Under the pieces are notes generated by a model that worked only from the letters and a program-made list of their open reading frames with translations, was not told the origin of the DNA and did no database searches. A program made the translations under genes and the position numbers. DNA of 64,000 nt, taken from assembly GCA_048158365.1 (NCBI GenBank), contig JBLLNL010000007.1; one strand, 5' to 3'. Positions 56,413 to 64,000 of this stretch are shown here, in pieces. The DNA comes from Azoarcus_F sp048158365. Lineage in GTDB: Bacteria; Pseudomonadota; Gammaproteobacteria; Burkholderiales; Rhodocyclaceae. The stretch's first letter is position 1, and each line of letters starts with the position of its first letter.

Positions 56413-57276
56413 GTGGATAACGAGCTGGCCACCATTGTTACGATTTTCTCGATGATTTCCCGTTCCCGAGACCACGATGAGCAAGTGCTGTGCGATGCGA
56501 TCGGCACCGTGCATCGCGCATGGCGCGGGGCCGCCCGGATCGTGTCGCTGGTACCGTCCCTGACCGAACTCGTCTGCGAGCTGGGGCTGGCCGGACAGCT
56601 GGTCGGTCGAACCGGGTTCTGCATCCATCCGCGTGATGCGCTGCGATCCGTCACCAAGGTCGGCGGCACCAAGGACGTCAAGGTGGATGTCATCAGGGCG
56701 CTGGCGCCGACCCATCTGATCGTGAACATCGACGAAAATCGGCGCGAAACGGTCGACGAACTCGCGACCTTCGTTCCGAACGTGATCGTGACCCATCCCT
56801 GCGTGCCGGAGGACAATCTCGCACTCTATCGGCTGTTCGGGGCGCTGTTCGATCGGCGCGAACGGGGCGAGGCGCTGGCGCTCGAACTGCAACGGGCGCT
56901 GGCCGACGCGGACGCGTTGCGCATGGGCATCGAACCCGAATCGGTGCTCTATCTGATCTGGCGGGATCCCTGGATGACCGTCTCGCGGTCGACCTACATC
57001 TCCGCGATGCTCGCACGCGTCGGTTGGCACAGCCTGCCGGAGGCGTCGGACGTGCGCTATCCGGTCATCGACTGGAACGAGCCGTGGCTGAAACGACTCG
57101 GACGCGTGTTGCTGTCGTCAGAGCCCTACCGTTTCAGGGCGCGGCATGTCGAGGAGGTCGTGGGCCTGTGCGGCGCGCCGGTCGAACTGATCGACGGTGA
57201 GATGGCCTCTTGGTACGGCAGTCGCGCCATCGCCGGCATTCGCTATCTGACCGATCTGCGTGCCCGGCTTGCCTGA
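56413..57276 (+). CDS. BtuF-like helical-backbone metal/cobalamin receptor without a signal peptide
   Basis: The 287-residue protein has the BtuF-type core: RIVSLVPSLTELVCELGLAG near residue 42, GTKDVKVDVIRALAPTHLIVNIDEN, and the long C-terminal lobe with ISAMLARVGW. Such receptors bind vitamin B12, heme or iron chelates in the periplasm. Here the N terminus (MDNELATIVTIFSMISRS from a GTG at 56413) is no convincing signal peptide and no ABC genes are adjacent. A later start, such as the ATG at 56452, also gives none. It may act in the cytoplasm or be mis-started. It is divergent from the TAXI gene. Confidence 0.8.
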   Translation: MDNELATIVTIFSMISRSRDHDEQVLCDAIGTVHRAWRGAARIVSLVPSLTELVCELGLAGQLVGRTGFCIHPRDALRSVTKVGGTKDVKVDVIRALAPTHLIVNIDENRRETVDELATFVPNVIVTHPCVPEDNLALYRLFGALFDRRERGEALALELQRALADADALRMGIEPESVLYLIWRDPWMTVSRSTYISAMLARVGWHSLPEASDVRYPVIDWNEPWLKRLGRVLLSSEPYRFRARHVEEVVGLCGAPVELIDGEMASWYGSRAIAGIRYLTDLRARLA

Positions 57277-57302
57277 CGGACGTTCGTGGTGGTCAGGGCG
57301 GG

Positions 57303-57746
57303 TCATTCGATGGCCTGGCAGAAGGACTCGGGCGTGACGATGCCGAACAGCGGCCGGACGAGCCGGTGGCGATTGAGCCTGAGCAGCAGCTTGTCCCGGC
57401 TCAGCAGGCGGCTGGCGCCGGCGTCACGGGCGATCTCGAGGAATTTCTGATCGTCTGGATCGCGACACGGCGGCAGTATCGGCATGGTCGCGGGTTCGTC
57501 GCGAATCTGAACGCAACGCAGACGGTACGCGTCCAGAATGTCCGACTGTCTGCCAGCATCGATCGCGAACTGGCGATAGGCGAGCACGCGGCGGAGTTCT
57601 TCCAGCGCGTCCACCCGCGTGGCCAGTTCCAGGTGGCCGGTGTCGATCATCCGGCGTAGTCCCAACAGCGCCGGGTCCTCGAAGTGCCACAGGGCCAGCA
57701 CCGTGTTGGTGTCGAGGACCAGCCGGGTCGGTAAGTCGGGGCGCAT
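57303..57746 (-). CDS. PIN-domain protein, COG1569-type putative toxin
   Basis: The 147-residue protein has the PIN nuclease carboxylates: Asp in VLDTNTVLALW, Glu in DALEELRRVL, and Asp in CRDPDDQKFLEIA. COG1569 members are often labelled toxins. No antitoxin gene lies next to it: on one side is the convergent BtuF-like gene, on the other the phaC terminator. Function as a toxin is therefore open. Confidence 0.85.
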   Translation of the reverse strand: MRPDLPTRLVLDTNTVLALWHFEDPALLGLRRMIDTGHLELATRVDALEELRRVLAYRQFAIDAGRQSDILDAYRLRCVQIRDEPATMPILPPCRDPDDQKFLEIARDAGASRLLSRDKLLLRLNRHRLVRPLFGIVTPESFCQAIE

Positions 57747-57767
57747 CGTCAGGGATCGGACGGCGAC

Positions 57768-57790
57768 AAAAAAGGGGCTTGCGCCCCTTT
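57768..57790 (-). terminator. Rho-independent terminator of phaC
   Basis: AAAGGGGC-TTGC-GCCCCTTT with an adjacent A-run (T-run on the minus strand) ends the leftward phaC transcript. Confidence 0.9.
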
Positions 57791-57806
57791 GGTCGACCAG
57801 CCGGTT

Positions 57807-59630
57807 TCAGGCCGTCTTCTGCCGGTCCGCGCGCATCTTCACGAACGCGCCCGGCGCATCCTCCAGCGCCTTCAGCTTGCCCTTGGCCGGATCGCGGGCA
57901 TCGACCTGGTCGGGATCCTGGCTGGTCACCCAGTCCTTCCAGTCGGTCCACCAGGAGCCCCCCTGCTGCTCCGCGCCCTTGAACCATGCGTCGGCGTCGT
58001 CCGAAAGCTTGACCTGAGGGTTGATCCAGTAGCCGTACTTGTTTGCCGCCGGCGGGTTGACGATACCCGCGATGTGGCCGGATCCGCCAAGCACGAAGCG
58101 CACCGGGCCGCCGAAGTTGCGTGCGCCGATGTAGGTGCTCTTCCACGGCGCGATATGGTCCTCGATCGTCGAGATGAAATAACATGGCACCTTGATCTTG
58201 GACAGATCTATCGGCGTGCCGTCGATCTCGATGCCGCCGGGTTCGACCAGCTTGTTCTGCATGTACATGTTGCGCAGATAGAAGCTGTGCATCGTCGCCG
58301 GCATGCGGGTCGAGTCCGAGTTCCAGTACAGCAGGTCGAACGGGAACGGATCCTTGCCCATCAGGTAGTTGTTGACGACGAAGGACCAGATCAGGTCGTT
58401 GGCGCGCATCATGTTGAAGGTCGTGGCCATTTCCGAACCTTCCAGGTAGCCGCGCTCGGCCATCTTCTTCTCGAGGCTGGAGACCTGTTGTTCGTCGATG
58501 AACACACCCAGTTCGCCCGGCTCGGAAAAGTCAGTCATCGTGGTGAAGAAAGTCGCCGACGCGATCCGCTTCTGACGCTTGGAGGCGAGATAGGCCAGCG
58601 TCGTGGCCAGCAGCGTGCCGCCCAGGCAGTAGCCGACCGCGTTCACTTCCTTCTCGCCGGTCTGCTTTTCGATCGCGTTCAATGCCGCTATCACGCCGTC
58701 GAGCAGGTAGGCGTCGAAGCTCTTCTCGGCCAGTTGCTCGTCCGGGTTCACCCACGAGATCACGAACACCGTGTGGCCCTGGTCCACGCACCACTTGATG
58801 TAGGAATTCTTCTCGCGCAGATCGAGGATGTAGAACTTGTTGATCCATGGCGGCACGATCAGCAGCGGGCGCTTCAGCACCGTGTCGGTGCTGGGCGTGT
58901 ATTGCAGCAACTGCATCATCTCGGTCTGGAACACGACCTTGCCCGGCGTGGTCGCGACGTTCTTGCCGAGTTCGAAGGCGCTGGTGTCGGTCATCTTGAC
59001 CCGAAGCTGTCCTCCGCCGTCTTCCATGTCGCGCAGCAGGTTGTTCAGGCCCTTGATCAGGTTCTGGCCCTGGCACTTCAGCGTTTCGCGGAAGACTTCC
59101 GGGTTGGTGGCGGCGAAGTTGGACGGTGACAGCGCGTCGATGTATTGACGGGTGAAGAAATTGACCTTGTTCTGGGTCGATTCCTCCAGGCCATCGACGC
59201 CGCTCACGGTGTCATGCACATGCCGTGCCGCGATCAGGTAGGACTGCTTGATGAAGTCGAACAGGAAGTGCTCTTCCCATTGCTCGTCCTTGAAGCGCTT
59301 GTCGCTCTTGTCCGGCGAGGCCACCGGCTGGGTGTGCATGCCCATGACCCGCAGCATCGAGTGTTGCCACAGCGAGAAATAATCCCACACCAGGTTCATC
59401 TGCGACTGCGCGAGCTTGTACGGATTCGACAGCAGCTTGGCCATCATGTCCATGAAGGCCTGCGCGATGCCGAGTTCGTCGCTGGGGGTGGATACCCCCT
59501 TCTTGAGCTGGCGCTGCACATGTTCGCTGATCAGGGACGATGCGCGCTGGGCGACTTCCGCGTAGGTCTTGGCGATCTCCTTCGGGTCGGGCAGTTCGCA
59601 GGATGCGTTGTCGGGGGTGGATGCAGCCAT
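57807..59630 (-). CDS. phaC: Class I poly(3-hydroxyalkanoate) synthase
   Basis: The 607-residue enzyme polymerises 3-hydroxyacyl-CoA into PHA granules. The lipase-like box GYCLGG holds the catalytic Cys335; the Asp is in IEDHIAPW and the His in GGSGHIAGIVNPP. The N-terminal part and the ending are normal for class I. No phaA, phaB or phasin gene is adjacent, so monomer supply may come from the beta-oxidation enzymes elsewhere in the window. It follows an MBL-fold hydrolase gene by 20 bases. Confidence 0.96.
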   Translation of the reverse strand: MAASTPDNASCELPDPKEIAKTYAEVAQRASSLISEHVQRQLKKGVSTPSDELGIAQAFMDMMAKLLSNPYKLAQSQMNLVWDYFSLWQHSMLRVMGMHTQPVASPDKSDKRFKDEQWEEHFLFDFIKQSYLIAARHVHDTVSGVDGLEESTQNKVNFFTRQYIDALSPSNFAATNPEVFRETLKCQGQNLIKGLNNLLRDMEDGGGQLRVKMTDTSAFELGKNVATTPGKVVFQTEMMQLLQYTPSTDTVLKRPLLIVPPWINKFYILDLREKNSYIKWCVDQGHTVFVISWVNPDEQLAEKSFDAYLLDGVIAALNAIEKQTGEKEVNAVGYCLGGTLLATTLAYLASKRQKRIASATFFTTMTDFSEPGELGVFIDEQQVSSLEKKMAERGYLEGSEMATTFNMMRANDLIWSFVVNNYLMGKDPFPFDLLYWNSDSTRMPATMHSFYLRNMYMQNKLVEPGGIEIDGTPIDLSKIKVPCYFISTIEDHIAPWKSTYIGARNFGGPVRFVLGGSGHIAGIVNPPAANKYGYWINPQVKLSDDADAWFKGAEQQGGSWWTDWKDWVTSQDPDQVDARDPAKGKLKALEDAPGAFVKMRADRQKTA

Positions 59631-59650
59631 GGTTTTCTACTCCTATTCTT

Positions 59651-60679
59651 TCAGACGGTTCGTTCGAATCGGATCATGCCGTCGCTACTCGCCAGTCTGC
59701 GCACCAATTTTCGGTTGGCAAGATAATTGAGGTGCGCGACCGCCTCTCCCATCGCGAACATGACCTGATGCGTGTCGAGTTCGCGCGCGAACAGGGTCGA
59801 AAGCAGTTCTCCGGCACTTCGCGGGCCGCGCATCGCGCCGAGCAGCGCATCGCAGCGTTCGCGGTGATGCGCCTCCAGTTGCTCGATGCGCGTCCTCACG
59901 CCTCGGAATGGTCGACCGTGAGATGGTAGCACGAGCGTGTTGTCCGGCAAGTGTTTGATGCGCTGCAGCGATTCCAGAAACCAGCCCAGCGGATCATCGT
60001 TGGGCGTCGCAGCAAAGACGCTGATGTTGGTCGATATCCTCGGCAACAGCATATCTCCGGAGATTAGTAGGCCCAGGTGCTCGCAGTACAGGCTCGCATG
60101 CTCGGGCGAATGGCCATAGCCGACGATCACCCGCCACTCGTTGCCGTCGATGTGCAGCAGATCGCCGTCGAACATGCGGTGATAGGCGCTCGGCAATACG
60201 GGTACGCCACGCCGGTAGGCATTGCCTCGCGTTTCCAGCGCCGCGAGCCGTTCCGCGTCCAGGCCATGCCTGCCGTAGTGCGCGACCATGTCGCCCACCG
60301 AATAGCCGGGCAACTGGTGCCACATCGCATGGGCGCCGAGAAACTCCGCCTGAGTCATGAATACCGGCGCGTGGTCGCGGGCCGCCAGCCATGCGGCGAG
60401 ACCGACATGGTCCGGGTGGCAGTGGGTGACCACCACGCCCGACACGCTGCGACCGTCCGTCTCGAGGATCTGCTGCCAGTGCGCCTTGGCCTCGTCCAGG
60501 CCGAAGCCGCAGTCGACCGGGACGACGGCCGCGTCATCGTCGAGCAGCCACAGATTGATGTGATCGAGCGCATACGGCAGCGGCATGCGGATCCACCGGA
60601 TGCCGGGCTGTACCGTCAGCGTTTCGCCGCCGGCCGGGATCTGTTCGATGGGATACTCGAGTTCGACGGACTGGATCAC
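59651..60679 (-). CDS. MBL-fold metallo-hydrolase upstream of phaC
   Basis: The 342-residue protein has the metallo-beta-lactamase metal motif THCHPDHVGLAAW, a later HSPEHASL, GDMLLPRIS and LPSHGRPF, as in glyoxalase-II-like hydrolases with a C-terminal winged-helix-like part (HLNYLANRKLVRRL). A thioester or lactone substrate is plausible. The GTG at 60679 has a perfect AGGAGG 6 bases upstream, so the longer frame is rejected. It lies in one transcript with phaC, where it may act on hydroxyacyl-CoA or PHA-derived oligomers; this is speculative. Confidence 0.88.
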   Translation of the reverse strand: MIQSVELEYPIEQIPAGGETLTVQPGIRWIRMPLPYALDHINLWLLDDDAAVVPVDCGFGLDEAKAHWQQILETDGRSVSGVVVTHCHPDHVGLAAWLAARDHAPVFMTQAEFLGAHAMWHQLPGYSVGDMVAHYGRHGLDAERLAALETRGNAYRRGVPVLPSAYHRMFDGDLLHIDGNEWRVIVGYGHSPEHASLYCEHLGLLISGDMLLPRISTNISVFAATPNDDPLGWFLESLQRIKHLPDNTLVLPSHGRPFRGVRTRIEQLEAHHRERCDALLGAMRGPRSAGELLSTLFARELDTHQVMFAMGEAVAHLNYLANRKLVRRLASSDGMIRFERTV

Positions 60680-60955
60680 TGATACCCTCCTGTGTTTCGG
60701 GATCACGCCGGCAATTGATCGACGGGCGCAAATCTGATTAACTCCGACCGACTTGCAGTGCCGGACGACGACCGTTCGCAATCCGATGCCACAGCGATCG
60801 GTGGCTGGCAGTGGCGCCACGCTCGGTTCCGCTCTCGAGTTTATACCAGCGCGAAGCGTGCCCGTCCCGAGCGTTTGTCAACCGCGTCTGTCGGTGCTGG
60901 AATCGCGGCAGGCGTGATGCAGCATCGACAAGACGCACACTACAGGGGAAAGACG

Positions 60956-61423
60956 ATGCGACCCGAGCTGCCGATCTACCAGCCCAAGGATCCGGGCTAC
61001 GCCGAGCGCGTGCGGGCGAGTTTTGGCATGCAGCACGCGATGACACTGATCGGTGCGGAACTGGCGGTGGTCGAACCCGGTTATGTCGAGATCCATCTTC
61101 TGCATCGTCCCGATCTGACGCAGCAGCACGGTTTCATCCATGGGGGGATCGTCGGCATGATCGCCGACTCGGCGGCCGGTTATGCGGCCAACACGCTGAC
61201 GCCGGCCGACACCAGCGTGCTGACGGTGGAATACAAGATGAATCTGGTGGCCCCGGCCGATGGCCAGCGCCTGGTGGCGCGCGGCGAGGTGATCAAGCCG
61301 GGGCGCACGCTGATCGTGACCAAGGCGGAAGTGTTCGCCATTCGGGACGAGAAGTGGACCTTGTGCGCGATGATGCAGCAGACCATCATGGCGATGCACG
61401 GCCGGAAGGAGCGTGGGGATTGA
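60956..61423 (+). CDS. PaaI-type thioesterase
   Basis: The 155-residue hot-dog protein has the PaaI signature QQHGFIHGGIVGMIADSAAGYAA and TVEYKMNLVAPADGQRLVARGEVIKPGRTL. It hydrolyses acyl- or aryl-CoA esters. The ATG at 60956 has AGGGGAA 6 bases upstream. The 276-base gap to the divergent MBL gene shows no clear operator. It is followed after 57 bases by the GNAT-carbonic anhydrase gene. Confidence 0.9.
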   Translation: MRPELPIYQPKDPGYAERVRASFGMQHAMTLIGAELAVVEPGYVEIHLLHRPDLTQQHGFIHGGIVGMIADSAAGYAANTLTPADTSVLTVEYKMNLVAPADGQRLVARGEVIKPGRTLIVTKAEVFAIRDEKWTLCAMMQQTIMAMHGRKERGD

Positions 61424-61480
61424 TGCGCGCCGCTGCGTTCCGGCTCGCACCCACCCCTCAACTTGAACAGGAGAACTGAC

Positions 61481-62623
61481 GTGGCGACATCCTTGCGCGC
61501 TCTCACTGCTGCCGATACGGTCGAAATCGGGCATGTACGCCAGTTCTTCCGCAACTATGCCGCCTGGCTGGGCGTGGACCTGAGCTTTCAGGGTTTTGCG
61601 GACGAGGTGGCGAACCTGCCCGGCGCCTACGGCCAAGCCGATGGGCGCCTGTTCTTCGCCGAGGTCGATGGCCGGCCTGCCGGCTGCGTCGGCATCCGCC
61701 GTTTCTCCGAAGGCGTGTGCGAGATGAAGCGGCTCTACGTGGACCCGGACATGCGCGGTCGCGGCCTGGGGCGGCAACTGGCGCTGGAGGCGATCAAGAC
61801 CGCACAGGTGCTCGGTTATCGCCGCATCCTGCTCGACACCCTGCCGGCGATGCGGATCGCGATGAAGCTGTATCGCGAGCTCGGCTTCACCGAGACGCCG
61901 GCCTACTACCCGTCGCCGATCGAGGGCACGATGTTCCTGACCCTCGATCTGTCGAAATGGTCCGAGGACCAGGTCGGCAACGAGAAGCTTCTGCATCTGT
62001 TCGACTACAACCGGTCGTGGTCGCGGCAGATGCAGCAGATCGACCCCGGTTTCTTCGACAAGCTGTCCCACCTGCAGAGCCCGGAATACCTGTGGATAGG
62101 CTGTTCCGATTCGCGCGTACCGGCCAACCAGATCGTCGGTCTGTTGCCGGGCGAGGTCTTCGTGCATCGCAACGTCGCCAACGTGGTGGTCCATACCGAC
62201 CTGAACTGTCTGGCGGTCGTGCAGTACGCGGTGGACGTGCTGCAGGTGAAGCACATCATGGTCGTCGGACATTATGGCTGCGGCGGCGTGAAAGCCGCGC
62301 TGGACCGTGCCCGGGTCGGTCTGGTCGATCTGTGGTTGCGCCACGTGCAGGACGTGCATGTGCGCCATGTCAAGGTCGTCGACGCGCTGCCGCCCGAGTT
62401 GCGCTACGACCGCCTTTGCGAGCTCAACGTCATCGAACAGGTGGCCAACGTGGCCCAGACCGTCGTCGTGCAGGACGCCTGGCAACGCGGCCAGCACCTG
62501 ACCGTCCATGGCTGGATCTACGGACTGAAGAATGGTCTGATCCGGGATCTCGGCATGAATGTGAGTCGCAGCGAAGAACTCATGCCGCATTATGTAGCGG
62601 CGCTCGAAGCGCTCGGGAGCTGA
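61481..62623 (+). CDS. GNAT acetyltransferase - beta-carbonic anhydrase fusion
   Basis: One uninterrupted 380-residue frame joins two enzymes. Residues 1-157 form a GNAT domain with the acetyl-CoA loop RGRGLGRQLA (92-101) and YRELGFTETPAYY. Residues 161-380 are a whole Can-type beta-carbonic anhydrase. It has DPGFFDKL, CSDSR with zinc Cys208 and Asp210, VHRNVANVVVHTDLNC, zinc ligands His264 and Cys267 in HYGCGG, and GWIYGLKNGLIRDL. The linker is only a few residues. The GTG at 61481 follows AGGAG by 7 bases. Carbonic anhydrase supplies bicarbonate; the acetyl acceptor is unknown. It follows a thioesterase gene. Confidence 0.93.
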   Translation: MATSLRALTAADTVEIGHVRQFFRNYAAWLGVDLSFQGFADEVANLPGAYGQADGRLFFAEVDGRPAGCVGIRRFSEGVCEMKRLYVDPDMRGRGLGRQLALEAIKTAQVLGYRRILLDTLPAMRIAMKLYRELGFTETPAYYPSPIEGTMFLTLDLSKWSEDQVGNEKLLHLFDYNRSWSRQMQQIDPGFFDKLSHLQSPEYLWIGCSDSRVPANQIVGLLPGEVFVHRNVANVVVHTDLNCLAVVQYAVDVLQVKHIMVVGHYGCGGVKAALDRARVGLVDLWLRHVQDVHVRHVKVVDALPPELRYDRLCELNVIEQVANVAQTVVVQDAWQRGQHLTVHGWIYGLKNGLIRDLGMNVSRSEELMPHYVAALEALGS

Positions 62624-62642
62624 GCGCGACGCGTCAGCGGAT

Positions 62643-62662
62643 AAAAGGGCCGTTCGGCCTTT
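62643..62662 (+). terminator. Terminator after the fusion gene
   Basis: AAAGGGCCG-TT-CGGCCTTT forms a stem with one bulged G and ends in TTT just after the fusion gene stop. Confidence 0.65.
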
Positions 62663-62669
62663 CCGTCCC

Positions 62670-62835
62670 AGGAGGCTGTCGGACTTGAGGCTGATCTACT
62701 GCGCCGGTGGGAGAATCGGTCCATATCTGCCCGATTTTTGCGTTGCATAGAACCACTATGCGCCTCAAAATCAACCAGATCTGTCTTCGCTTTCCCACCC
62801 GGCTCGTGACGATCGCTCAAGTCCGACAGCCTCCT
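62670..62835. mobile_element. 166-bp MITE-like palindromic element
   Basis: The ends AGGAGGCTGTCGGACTTGAG and its exact complement are perfect 20-bp terminal inverted repeats. The interior is also imperfectly palindromic, with subterminal matches (GCCGG..TGGGA, ATCTG, GATTTT) and a central GCATAG-AACCA-CTATGC hairpin. There is no coding capacity. It fits a non-autonomous insertion element (MITE) or a large dispersed palindrome. It lies between convergent genes, and its right end overlaps the AraC gene stop codon by 2 bases. No clear target duplication is seen. Confidence 0.8.
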
Positions 62836-63901
62836 AGGCCGGTGCTTCGGTCTTCGCGCCCTGTGCCATCGCCCCGGACCTGAACACGCCCGGCGTCACG
62901 CCGACCCATTCGCGGAACGCGCGCGCGAAGCTCTTGTCGCTATCGAACCCGACCGCAGCGGCGATCTGCTTCATCGGCTTGCGCGTGTGCAGCAGCAGCC
63001 TGATGGCCTGTTCGCGGCGGGCTTCGTTCTTCAGTCGCTGCAGCGACACGCCTTCGTCCTTGAGCTGGCGGTGCAGCGTGCGGACCGACAGGTTGAGTTG
63101 CGGGGCGAGTTCCTCCGCGGTGTGGGCGGCGGCCGGGTCGGCGGCGAGGAGCTGGCGGACGCTGTGCACCAGCAGGCGGTCGCGGCGGTACTGGAGCACG
63201 GTGAGCGGCAATGCGCGTTGCAGCATGGTCTGCAGCGCGCGCTCGTCGCGCCGCACTGGCAGGGCGAGGTAGCGGGCGTCGAAGCCGAAGCCGGCGGCGT
63301 CGGCAGCGAAACGCAGCGGACCGGGGAACAGATAGCGGTACGCGTCGGCGTGGGGCGGCGCGGCGAACGGGAAGGTCGTCTCGGCCAGCGCGATGCGCGA
63401 GTCGATCAGCCAGCTGGCGTAGCCGAGCAGGTAGCGCAGGCTGCTGACGAGGCAGAACTCGCGCAGCTCACCCAGGTCGCAGGCTTCGGTGATGCGTATC
63501 GTGGCCATGCCGCGCTGTTGATCGAGGCCGAGCGAGATGTCCTCGGTGAGCAGGCGGTGGTGGCGGCACCAGCGCTTCAGTGCCACCTCCAGCGTCGGCG
63601 AACCCAGCGATGCGCGGCACAGCATGCCGTAGCTGCCCCAGGGCAGGCGGCGCGAGAACCAGCCCAGGGCCTCGTCGTCGAGTTCCTGCATCGCGGTACC
63701 GGACATCACCTCCATCTGCGCCGCGGTGACCCGCGCGTCGGGGTTATCCAGCAGCCTGGCGGGGATCTGCGCCTGCTGCAGCGCACTGGCCGGATCCATG
63801 CCCAGGCGCGCGTATCCGACGACGATCGCATGGATGAACGCGATCGGTGTAGCGGCGCGACCGCGCGTCAGTTCGGCTGGCGAGGGGGCGAGGATCTTCA
63901 T
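62834..63901 (-). CDS. AraC-family transcriptional regulator
   Basis: The 355-residue protein has an arabinose-binding-like N-terminal sensor of the OruR/ArgR-type (LPWGSYGMLCRASLGSPTLEVALKRWCRHH) and a C-terminal AraC double helix-turn-helix (LNLSVRTLHRQLKDEGVSLQRLKNEARR; IAAAVGFDSDKSFARAFREWVGVTPG). The ATG at 63901 is chosen; a frame runs 16 codons further. The TAG stop lies at the edge of the MITE-like element. The target genes are not identified, and no gene starts in the 99 bases remaining to the window end. Confidence 0.9.
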   Translation of the reverse strand: MKILAPSPAELTRGRAATPIAFIHAIVVGYARLGMDPASALQQAQIPARLLDNPDARVTAAQMEVMSGTAMQELDDEALGWFSRRLPWGSYGMLCRASLGSPTLEVALKRWCRHHRLLTEDISLGLDQQRGMATIRITEACDLGELREFCLVSSLRYLLGYASWLIDSRIALAETTFPFAAPPHADAYRYLFPGPLRFAADAAGFGFDARYLALPVRRDERALQTMLQRALPLTVLQYRRDRLLVHSVRQLLAADPAAAHTAEELAPQLNLSVRTLHRQLKDEGVSLQRLKNEARREQAIRLLLHTRKPMKQIAAAVGFDSDKSFARAFREWVGVTPGVFRSGAMAQGAKTEAPA

Positions 63902-64000
63902 CAACAGCAATGCTAGACATCGTGGCACGATTTGCAACCCCAATGGCACTCGTCGCTCATCGCTTCCGGCTAATCTCCGTACATCCTTGGGCGGCGGCCG

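Noticed and set aside
63923..63936. Sigma54-like TGGCACGATTTGCA near the window end
   Set aside because: The GG and GC elements are 8 bases apart, not 10, so RNA polymerase-sigma54 would not recognise it.

Overview
The window is a dense, GC-rich proteobacterial chromosome segment with about 52 protein genes, few gaps, and no tRNA, rRNA, CRISPR array, integrase or complete insertion sequence that I can see. The style points to a betaproteobacterium, perhaps near Rhodocyclales (Azoarcus/Thauera/Zoogloea-like): short CysD/CysN, a cys operon with a DUF934 gene beside cysB, oxygen-independent ubiquinone genes ubiT/U/V, a class I PHA synthase, a PEP-CTERM protein and the 180-kDa type of NAD-glutamate dehydrogenase. 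This placement is inference from gene content only.

Layout. 0-2 kb: the tail of an AsmA-like protein and a nitronate monooxygenase-like enzyme. 2-8.5 kb: an assimilatory sulfate reduction operon (cysI, DUF934, cysH, a 39-codon micro-ORF, cysD, cysN) divergent from cysB. 8.5-13.1 kb: L-asparaginase coupled to an acidic-amino-acid binding protein, an Atm1-type ABC exporter and a LysE-type exporter. 13.2-32.9 kb: a lipid-handling block. It holds a DUF1302/DUF1329/YCF48-propeller/RND quartet, a PsrA-like TetR regulator, and two successive beta-oxidation gene sets interrupted by a ccdAB toxin-antitoxin pair. 33-36.4 kb: GST, hydrolase, ferredoxin, VanZ-like and quinone-reductase genes. 36.5-39.1 kb: ubiU-ubiV-ubiT. 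39.2-40.2 kb: an AT-richer PEP-CTERM gene with a long regulatory upstream region. 40.3-47.2 kb: a sodium/solute symporter, ubiB, then argS-SPOR-dsbA and a PilZ gene. 47.4-56.2 kb: NAD-glutamate dehydrogenase convergent with a TAXI-type TRAP transporter. 56.4-64 kb: a BtuF-like protein, an orphan PIN protein, an MBL-fold hydrolase with phaC, a thioesterase, a GNAT-carbonic anhydrase fusion, a 166-bp MITE-like palindrome and an AraC regulator.

How the parts fit. The clearest circuit is the lipid block. Two nearly identical PsrA-type palindromes each overlap the -10 box of a near-consensus sigma70 promoter, one before the envelope quartet and one before the tetR gene and the fad genes behind it. 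The TetR protein is thus a good candidate autorepressor that ties hydrophobic-substrate transport to beta-oxidation. A second circuit is anaerobic: a palindromic FNR/DNR-type box sits at the class II distance from a -10 box upstream of ubiUVT. A third is a sigma54 promoter with two tandem upstream sites before the PEP-CTERM gene. The most unusual protein is the 380-residue fusion of a GNAT acetyltransferase with a complete beta-carbonic anhydrase.
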